From Deltaproteobacteria bacterium (GTDB lineage: Bacteria > Desulfobacterota > Desulfobacteria > Desulfobacterales > Desulfatibacillaceae), in contig JAFDHW010000043.1 in NCBI GenBank assembly GCA_019308705.1, positions 1-10,905 on the forward strand: 10,905 nucleotides of DNA, written 5' to 3'. Numbering within the stretch: position 1 is the stretch's first letter; every line of letters starts with the position of its first letter. This document shows positions 6,499 to 10,905 of the stretch, piece after piece. The translations under genes were made by a program, and so were the position numbers. Below the pieces are notes generated by a model. That model searched no databases. It saw only the letters and a list, made by a program, of their open reading frames with translations, and had not been told where the DNA came from.

Positions 6499-8019
6499 CT
6501 ACATGGCTGGGGCGGCCAGGGTCTTTCGGGTGATCATGTAGTAGTGATGGCCCACCACGCCGAACTTCACGGCCTCGGCAAAGGACTTGGGGTGCTTCAC
6601 CAGGGTGCGCGCCAGAAAACGGAAGTACTGGAACCCGTAGGGCGTGAAAAGCTGCCTGGTCAGCGACCGCAAGAAGGTGCGGAATTCCTCCCGCGAGACG
6701 CCATTTTTTTTGGTGAAGGCCTTCTTGGCGGAGGAGTCGATGAGCCTGCTGCAGCGCTCGAAGTAGTTCTTCAGGTTGTAGTCGTAGATGGTGGCCAGCA
6801 CGCGGCGGTAGCCCTCGGCCAGGCGCTCCCTGGGCTGGCGGGTGAGGAAGTTCGACGCGGTGCAGTGGGTGTTGTTGCCGTCCGCCTTGCCCAGGATGCG
6901 GCCCTCGGCTTCCAGGCGGTTGTAGAGCTCCGTGCCGGGCAGGGCGATCAACAGCCCCACCATGGCCCGGGGGATGGCGGTTTTCTGGATGAACTGGATC
7001 TGGCGTTCGGCCGCGTCCTCGGGGTCGCTGTCAAACCCCAGGATGAATCCGGCCATGACCTCCAGACCGTGCTCCTGGATCTTCTTCACCGCCTTTACCA
7101 TGTCGGACTTCGGGTTCTGTTTCTTGCCCACCTCGGCCAGGGACTCGGCCGAGGGCGTCTCGATGCCGATGAACACCTGGGTGAACCCGGCTTCCTTCAT
7201 GTCCGTCAAAAGCCTGTCGTCCTCGGCCAGGTTGATGGACGCCTCGGTGAAAAAGGTGAAGGGATACCCGTGCTCCTTCTGCCAGGCGATGAGCGCGGGC
7301 AGAAGCTCCTTTTTCACCTTGCCCTTGTTGCCGATGAAGTTGTCGTCCACGATGAACACGGAATCGCGCCATCCCAGTTCGTACAAATAGTCCATCTCGG
7401 CCAGGACCTGGGAGGCGGATTTCAGCCGGGGCCGGTTGCCGTAGAGCTTCCACACGTTGCAGAAGTCGCACTTGAAGGGGCAGCCCCGGGAGTACTGCAC
7501 GGACATGGACGCGTAGGCTCGGCGGTTCAGCAGGTCGAAGCGGGGAATGGGGCTCGCGGACATGGGCGGTTTTTTGGGCGCCGCCAGCCGGGCCGGGGCC
7601 TCGTCCCTGCGAAAGGCCTCGATGAAGTCCGTGAAGACCTCCTCGGCCTCTCCCTGGATCAGGTAATCCGCGTCCGCCATGTCCTCGGGCGTGGCGGTGG
7701 GGTACGGCCCGCCCGCCACGACCGGCACCCCACGGTCCTTGCACCGGGCCAGCACTTCCATGGCCGAGTCCTTCTGCACGATCATGGCGGAAAGAAACAC
7801 CGCGTCCGCCCAGTCGAGGTCCTTGTCCTCCAGGGGCTCGATGTTCAAATCTATGATGCGCACGTTCACGTCCGCGGGAAAGAGCGCGGCCAGGGTGGCC
7901 AGGCCCAAGGGCGGCATGGCGCTTTTCTTCTGGATGAGCTTCAGCGAGTAGGAATAGCTCCAATAGGTGTCTTTGGGAATTTGCGGGTACACAAGGAGTG
8001 CGTTTTCAAGCTTTGGCAT
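6499..8019 (-). CDS. B12-binding radical SAM protein with DUF4070-type C-terminus
   Basis: A 506-residue protein; ATG 8019 is chosen because GGGAG lies about seven bases upstream. The N-terminal part (about 5-140) is a cobalamin-binding Rossmann-like domain with MPPLGLATLAALFP and VVAGGPYPT; the classical DxHxxG motif is absent, as in many class B members. The radical SAM core carries the [4Fe-4S] cysteines C180, C184 and C187 (CPFKCDFC), then IVDDNFIGNK and IGIETPS. The last 130 or so residues resemble the DUF4070 tail. The family uses S-adenosylmethionine and methylcobalamin, typically to methylate unreactive carbons; hopanoid C-2 methylase (HpnP) has this same domain order, but I cannot claim that substrate and see no hopanoid genes here. 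Probably cytoplasmic or membrane-associated. It follows a second B12 radical SAM gene on the same strand and ends at a strong terminator. Confidence 0.88.
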   Translation of the reverse strand: MPKLENALLVYPQIPKDTYWSYSYSLKLIQKKSAMPPLGLATLAALFPADVNVRIIDLNIEPLEDKDLDWADAVFLSAMIVQKDSAMEVLARCKDRGVPVVAGGPYPTATPEDMADADYLIQGEAEEVFTDFIEAFRRDEAPARLAAPKKPPMSASPIPRFDLLNRRAYASMSVQYSRGCPFKCDFCNVWKLYGNRPRLKSASQVLAEMDYLYELGWRDSVFIVDDNFIGNKGKVKKELLPALIAWQKEHGYPFTFFTEASINLAEDDRLLTDMKEAGFTQVFIGIETPSAESLAEVGKKQNPKSDMVKAVKKIQEHGLEVMAGFILGFDSDPEDAAERQIQFIQKTAIPRAMVGLLIALPGTELYNRLEAEGRILGKADGNNTHCTASNFLTRQPRERLAEGYRRVLATIYDYNLKNYFERCSRLIDSSAKKAFTKKNGVSREEFRTFLRSLTRQLFTPYGFQYFRFLARTLVKHPKSFAEAVKFGVVGHHYYMITRKTLAAPAM

Positions 8020-8204
8020 GTTGCGTCTCCCTTTCAGGCCGTGGCGGTTTCGGATATTTTCCCGGGCGGTCAGCCCTTGGACCATGCTCCGGGCCGGTTG
8101 CTGCCTTGTTTTTGGGAAAGGTAAGCAGAAAATTCGGGCCGCGAAAGGGAAGGTGGACTTTTTTACAATTGTTTTACACGGCAAAACCCCTGAAATGCTG
8201 TGGG
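8020..8204 (-). promoter_or_regulatory. Intergenic spacer between the two radical SAM genes with AT-rich direct repeat
   Basis: This 185-base gap is noticeably AT-rich at 8155-8195. There TTTTACA occurs twice on the plus strand (8161-8167 and 8172-8178), 11 bases apart, that is one helical turn, overlapping the palindrome ACAATTGT. Such spacing suits a regulator binding one face of the DNA. No good -35/-10 pair, intrinsic terminator or cobalamin riboswitch was found, so whether the downstream gene has its own promoter is open. Confidence 0.25.
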
Positions 8205-9479
8205 TTATACCTGCCAATGGGGACGGGTGGCCGCGTATTCGGCCACCTTTTCCTGGATCCAGCCATTGAGGCCAGGGGCCAGATAAAACCGGGGAAAGAA
8301 CAGGTCGTCGTCTGGAGCCACCACGCCCTCCAAGCGGGCGATGCCCGCCAGCTTGGTGTGGGGGTAGATGCGGATTCCGCAGGTGATCTTCATGGCTTCC
8401 AGGTCCAGCCGGTCCGCGAATTCCAGGCTTTCAACCACGGTTTCCCGGGTTTCGCCGGGGCCGCCAAGGAGCAGAAATCCCATGCGGCCGATGCCCGCGT
8501 CTCCCAGAGCCCGGGCGGAAGCCTCGATGTCCTTGATGGAAAACTTCTTGTTGTAGGCGGCCAGTATTTTGGGGGATCCGGATTCGAACCCCAGGCTCAC
8601 CCCCACGCATCCGGCGCGGGCCATCGCTTGGGCCAGGGCGGCGTCCGGCCCCTTGGGGTAGATGATGGCCCGCCACGAGGCGCCGAGGTCCGCCTCGATG
8701 AGCGCGCTGCACAGGACGTGGGCGTAGGAGGGGGGCAGGTTGAAGGTGTTGTCCACGAAGAAGAAGTGGAAAAACCCGGCCTGTGTGAATTTGCGCATCA
8801 TCTCAATGGCGCGCTCCGGCGGGCTTTTGCGCAGGGCCGTGCCCTCGATGGCCCCGGTGGAGCAGTAGGAGCAGCGCATGGGGCAGCCGCGGCGGGACTG
8901 GACCGGCACCCACAGCACGCCCCCTGCTTCCGGAGCCAGGACCGGCAGGTGGCGCTCCGGTTCGGGCAGGGGAAACTCCCCGGGCGCGGACCGGCGGTCC
9001 GGCGGCGTGCCCAGGATGCCTTGGGGACCGTAGAGGCCGGGAAGAGGGCCGGGTTCTTTGCCCGCGGCCAGGGCCCGGGCCAGGGCGCAGAAGGTGGATT
9101 CCCCGGCCCCGGCCACGCCCCAATCCGCGCCCGTGTAGGCCATGGCCGCCTCGGGCGCCAGGGTGAATCCCGCGCCGCCCAGCACCACGGGCGCGTTGGA
9201 GGATTCCCTCAACCAGGCGACGGCGTCCTTTACCGGGGCCGCCAGAAAGGCGGGGTTCTCCCGCACCTGGTCGTCCAGGTTGCGCATGGAAAGGGCCGCC
9301 AGGTCCGGCTGGAACTCCCTTGCCGTGCGTTTGAGAAGCTCCTGGTCCCTGGGGGTGACGTTGATCACCTTCACCACGTGGCCGTCGGTCTCGGCCGCGG
9401 CGGCCACGCACCCCAGGCCCAGGGCCAGCACGGGCATGTTCACGTTTTCCGTCACCATGTAGACGAACAGGATGCGCAT
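8205..9479 (-). CDS. B12-binding-type radical SAM protein
   Basis: A 424-residue protein; ATG 9479 is chosen because GGGGAG lies eight bases upstream and the frame opens directly into the N-terminal beta strand (MRILFVYMV). Residues 1 to about 150 form a B12-binding-like domain with VVLGGAGFT and the AGAGE loop, without a DxHxxG motif. The radical SAM core has the cluster cysteines C199, C203 and C206 (CPMRCSYC), then FFVDNTFN and LGFESGSP, all in family order. It should cleave S-adenosylmethionine to a radical, with cobalamin as probable partner; the substrate is unknown. It lacks the long C-terminal extension of the next gene. The pair may act in sequence on one pathway. It is divergent from the EP-rich membrane protein gene, sharing the region 9480-9685. 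Confidence 0.86.
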   Translation of the reverse strand: MRILFVYMVTENVNMPVLALGLGCVAAAAETDGHVVKVINVTPRDQELLKRTAREFQPDLAALSMRNLDDQVRENPAFLAAPVKDAVAWLRESSNAPVVLGGAGFTLAPEAAMAYTGADWGVAGAGESTFCALARALAAGKEPGPLPGLYGPQGILGTPPDRRSAPGEFPLPEPERHLPVLAPEAGGVLWVPVQSRRGCPMRCSYCSTGAIEGTALRKSPPERAIEMMRKFTQAGFFHFFFVDNTFNLPPSYAHVLCSALIEADLGASWRAIIYPKGPDAALAQAMARAGCVGVSLGFESGSPKILAAYNKKFSIKDIEASARALGDAGIGRMGFLLLGGPGETRETVVESLEFADRLDLEAMKITCGIRIYPHTKLAGIARLEGVVAPDDDLFFPRFYLAPGLNGWIQEKVAEYAATRPHWQV

Positions 9480-9550
9480 GATGGAAACTCCCCGGTGTGT
9501 TCGCGTCCGTGGATTTGCGCCGTGCCGGCGCCCGGAGGCGGTGCTTGTGA

Positions 9551-9572
9551 ATGCCAGGCAATACCCTGGTAT
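9551..9572. promoter_or_regulatory. Operator-like dyad in the divergent promoter region
   Basis: An imperfect 22-base dyad with core CCAGG-N6-CCTGG (9554-9569) and matching AT ends; 16 of 22 positions are symmetric. It ends six bases upstream of the -35 hexamer of the rightward promoter (9578) and about 70 bases from the start of the leftward radical SAM gene. Its position suggests a repressor or activator site acting on one or both genes; the regulator is unknown. Confidence 0.35.
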
Positions 9573-9577
9573 TTCGC

Positions 9578-9606
9578 TTGGCAAGCATGGACGGATTTAG
9601 TATAAA
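9578..9606 (+). promoter_or_regulatory. Sigma70-type promoter for the EP-rich membrane protein gene
   Basis: TTGGCA (9578-9583, five of six consensus matches) and TATAAA (9601-9606, five of six) are separated by exactly 17 bases, inside the only strongly AT-rich stretch of this region. A start near 9613 would leave a leader of about 70 bases before ATG 9686. The -35 lies within a small perfect repeat (GCTTG-G-CAAGC). Confidence 0.6.
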
Positions 9607-9685
9607 ATATAAGATTGCGTTCTTGCCCACCATTGCCTCTTCGTCCCCGCCGCCCATCTTTTTGCACGGGTAAGGAGCGTTGTCC

Positions 9686-10531
9686 ATGTTCTTGTGGATC
9701 ATAGCAGGGGCCGGAGCCCTGATTCTGGTGGTCCTGGCGGCCTTTCCGGCCTTGAGGAGAAAATCCGCCCAAAAGGCCCCGAAAGGTTCCAGGGAGCCCA
9801 TTGCAGATTCCCGCCCGGAGCCGGCCGCGGCCGCGGAACACCTCCAAGCCGCGCCGGGGGCGTCCGAACTGGCGATCCAGACAGGCGGGGCCGTGGAAGA
9901 AGTCCGTGATGACGACCCCATCCTTATGGAGCGGGAAATCGTCACCAAGGAACCGAAAGGAGTGGAGCAGCCCCGGGAGGCGCCCGCGCCCGAGCAGGCA
10001 GAACCGGAACCCTTCAAGGAGATCGAGGTCTCCGAGATCGAGATGGAATCGCCGGGAGAGGCCGAGCCCGCAGCCCCGTCCCGGAAAGAGGAGACCCGGG
10101 AAGAGCCGGAAATTCCGGAAATCGAGCCGCCGGACATGGAGGTGGAGCCTGTGCCTTCCTGGCAGCCCGACCCACGGGCCGAGCCGGAGACCACGGAAAT
10201 CGAGATCGAGCCCCAGGAGACGGAAGAGCCCGCCCCCCCGCCCGAGCAAGCTGAACCGGAAATCGTGGACCTTGAGATCGAGCCCGAGGAAGTTCCTTTG
10301 CCCGGGCCCGCCAAGCCCGCGCAAAAGCAAAAGGTTTCCAAGGACCCTGTCCCGAAGGTGGAGCGGATGCGGGAGGCCGGGTTGCCAAAGGATGCCCCGC
10401 CGGACATGGGGCGCCGGATGAAGAAGGGCACGGACTCCGGGGCAAAGACCGGGGAAAAGGCCAATGAGCTGGCCCAGGACAGGTTCAAGGAGGAAGTGGA
10501 GTCCATACTGGACGACATTTTCAAAGACTGA
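9686..10531 (+). CDS. Bitopic membrane protein with Glu/Pro-rich tail
   Basis: A 281-residue protein. ATG 9686 is chosen because AAGGAG (9672-9677) lies eight bases upstream; a TTG at 9680 is too close to that site. One membrane helix spans residues 3-20, followed at once by LRRK, so by the positive-inside rule the N-terminus is outside and the rest is cytoplasmic. Residues 71-205 are dominated by Glu and Pro with a loosely repeated unit (EQAEPE at 103-108 and 187-192, and recurrent EIEIEP-like strings), probably an extended spacer. Residues 210-260 are more basic, and 261-281 form an acidic amphipathic helix (FKEEVESILDDIFKD) that could be a docking motif. This plan resembles ZipA (N-out anchor, Pro-rich cytoplasmic linker, terminal binding module), but no ZipA domain is present. 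No family recognised; a real gene judging by promoter, ribosome binding site and codon-consistent composition. Confidence 0.75.
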   Translation: MFLWIIAGAGALILVVLAAFPALRRKSAQKAPKGSREPIADSRPEPAAAAEHLQAAPGASELAIQTGGAVEEVRDDDPILMEREIVTKEPKGVEQPREAPAPEQAEPEPFKEIEVSEIEMESPGEAEPAAPSRKEETREEPEIPEIEPPDMEVEPVPSWQPDPRAEPETTEIEIEPQETEEPAPPPEQAEPEIVDLEIEPEEVPLPGPAKPAQKQKVSKDPVPKVERMREAGLPKDAPPDMGRRMKKGTDSGAKTGEKANELAQDRFKEEVESILDDIFKD

Positions 10532-10708
10532 TCCAAAGCGTTTTTCCGCCCAGAAGCCATCCAAAAACCGCCTGGCGGCCCATGACGGTGTTGCAGACCT
10601 CTTCAACATGCCTCACATACGAGCTGTATGCTACGCTTTTTCGTCGGCCTGTGTCTTGCCTTGAACCACCATTCCTGCTTTTGGGATGGCTTCTACGCGA
10701 TTAGCCCG
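10532..10708. other. Non-coding stretch after the EP-rich gene
   Basis: No convincing gene, terminator or promoter was found. It contains a small hairpin CATAC-GAGCT-GTATG (10616-10630). The base composition is less GC-rich than the genes to the left. It may belong to the same dispersed repeat as the element that follows. Confidence 0.4.
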
Positions 10709-10862
10709 GATTATTCACGAAGCCTGATTTCCGTGCTGGCAAGGCTAGAGGGGTGAAGGCGTACTTTGGTACGCCGAGCCCCGATAACGCAGCCAGCGCG
10801 GAAATCGGGCGAGCCCGAAGGGTGAGGAATTTTGCCCGAATGGCAGAATTCCTCCAATAATC
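10709..10862. repeat. 154-bp nested palindromic element (REP/MITE-like)
   Basis: The element is bounded by a perfect 7-bp inverted repeat, GATTATT (10709-10715) and AATAATC (10856-10862). Inside are two hairpins. The first pairs 10722-10740 with 10792-10810, a 19-bp stem with only two G-T wobbles, and encloses a perfect inner hairpin (7-bp arms 10758-10764 and 10769-10775, loop TTTG) flanked by GGGG/CCCC. The second pairs 10824-10836 with 10842-10854, 13 bp with one wobble and a five-base loop. The wobbles fit either an RNA fold or a decaying mobile repeat. No coding frame or transposase is seen. It is best explained as a dispersed extragenic palindromic repeat or a miniature inverted-repeat element; a structured small RNA is the alternative. 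Confidence 0.55.
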
Positions 10863-10905
10863 AGACCGTCTTTGGCGCAAGACCCAAAAAACAGCTCCAA
10901 CGGAT
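10863..10905. other. Window end, no gene seen
   Basis: Only a small 5-bp hairpin (GTCTT 10868-10872 with AAGAC 10879-10883) followed by an A-rich run is visible. The run would be a U-tract only on the minus strand, and there it precedes the stem rather than following it, so no terminator is called. Confidence 0.3.

Noticed and set aside
6364..8124. Long rightward open frame (over 580 codons) opposite the DUF4070-type radical SAM gene
   Set aside because: It is antisense to a gene with clear motifs; long antisense frames are expected in GC-rich DNA, and its product is compositionally odd with no recognisable domain.
8180..8220. Sigma54-like site (TTGGCAGG on the minus strand near 8215)
   Set aside because: The required GC element at -12 with correct spacing is missing.
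9480..9600. Cobalamin riboswitch upstream of the B12 radical SAM genes
   Set aside because: No B12-box or the extended conserved structure was seen in this region or in 8020-8204.
8803..10560. Long leftward open frame across the radical SAM gene and antisense to the EP-rich gene
   Set aside because: Its sequence is low-complexity Ser/Gly/Arg from reading Glu/Pro codons backwards, and it overlaps two better supported genes and a good promoter.
10464..10664. Short rightward frame overlapping the end of the EP-rich gene
   Set aside because: It starts inside the better supported gene in another frame, has no ribosome binding site of its own and shows no domain.
1..10905. tRNA, rRNA, CRISPR array, transposase or phage genes
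   Set aside because: None was found on reading both strands; the only repeat-like element is the palindromic one near the right end.

Overview
The window is GC-rich bacterial DNA, tightly packed and read on both strands. Its gene content suggests an anaerobic Desulfobacterota-type (former Deltaproteobacteria) organism: two cobalamin-binding radical SAM enzymes, a pair of DUF2284 metal-binding proteins, an RND-superfamily (COG1033) exporter, a flavocytochrome of the ferric reductase type and an M48 lipoprotein protease. This is a judgement from gene content and base composition; no rRNA or other marker gene is present.

Left part (1-3944). A membrane exporter of the RND/MMPL type reads leftwards off the window. 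It diverges from a two-gene rightward operon encoding two DUF2284-type cysteine-rich proteins joined by an ATGA stop/start overlap. The two proteins are paralogues, and the first has lost the cysteines of the N-terminal site that the second keeps. Candidate sigma70-type promoters sit back to back in the shared upstream region (about 2246-2322).

Centre (3951-6349, all leftward). A flavocytochrome (ferric-reductase-like membrane domain plus FAD and NAD(P) domains) is followed by a previously uncalled 31-residue single-membrane-span protein with a strong ribosome binding site, then an M48-family lipoprotein metalloprotease, then a possible 25-residue cysteine-rich peptide that fills the gap before the convergent DUF2284 operon. 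The spacing suggests one transcript: membrane redox protein, tiny membrane protein, envelope protease.

Right part (6445-9479, leftward). Two B12-binding radical SAM proteins lie in tandem, 185 bases apart. The downstream one carries a DUF4070-type C-terminus and ends at a very strong 18-bp perfect hairpin, the probable transcription terminator isolating this unit from the flavocytochrome. Their substrates cannot be read from sequence; the family includes cobalamin-dependent methylases of lipids and other unreactive carbons.

Far right (9480-10905). Divergent from the radical SAM pair, and behind a well-formed sigma70 promoter with an operator-like dyad, is a rightward gene for a bitopic membrane protein: one N-terminal helix, a long Glu/Pro-rich tail and a short amphipathic C-terminal helix. 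The last 374 bases hold no convincing gene but contain a 154-bp nested palindromic element bounded by a 7-bp inverted repeat, probably a dispersed REP/MITE-like repeat.

Nothing seen is plainly a new multi-gene system. The items most deserving follow-up are the two tiny genes flanking the M48 protease, the asymmetric DUF2284 pair, the EP-rich bitopic protein and the structured repeat.
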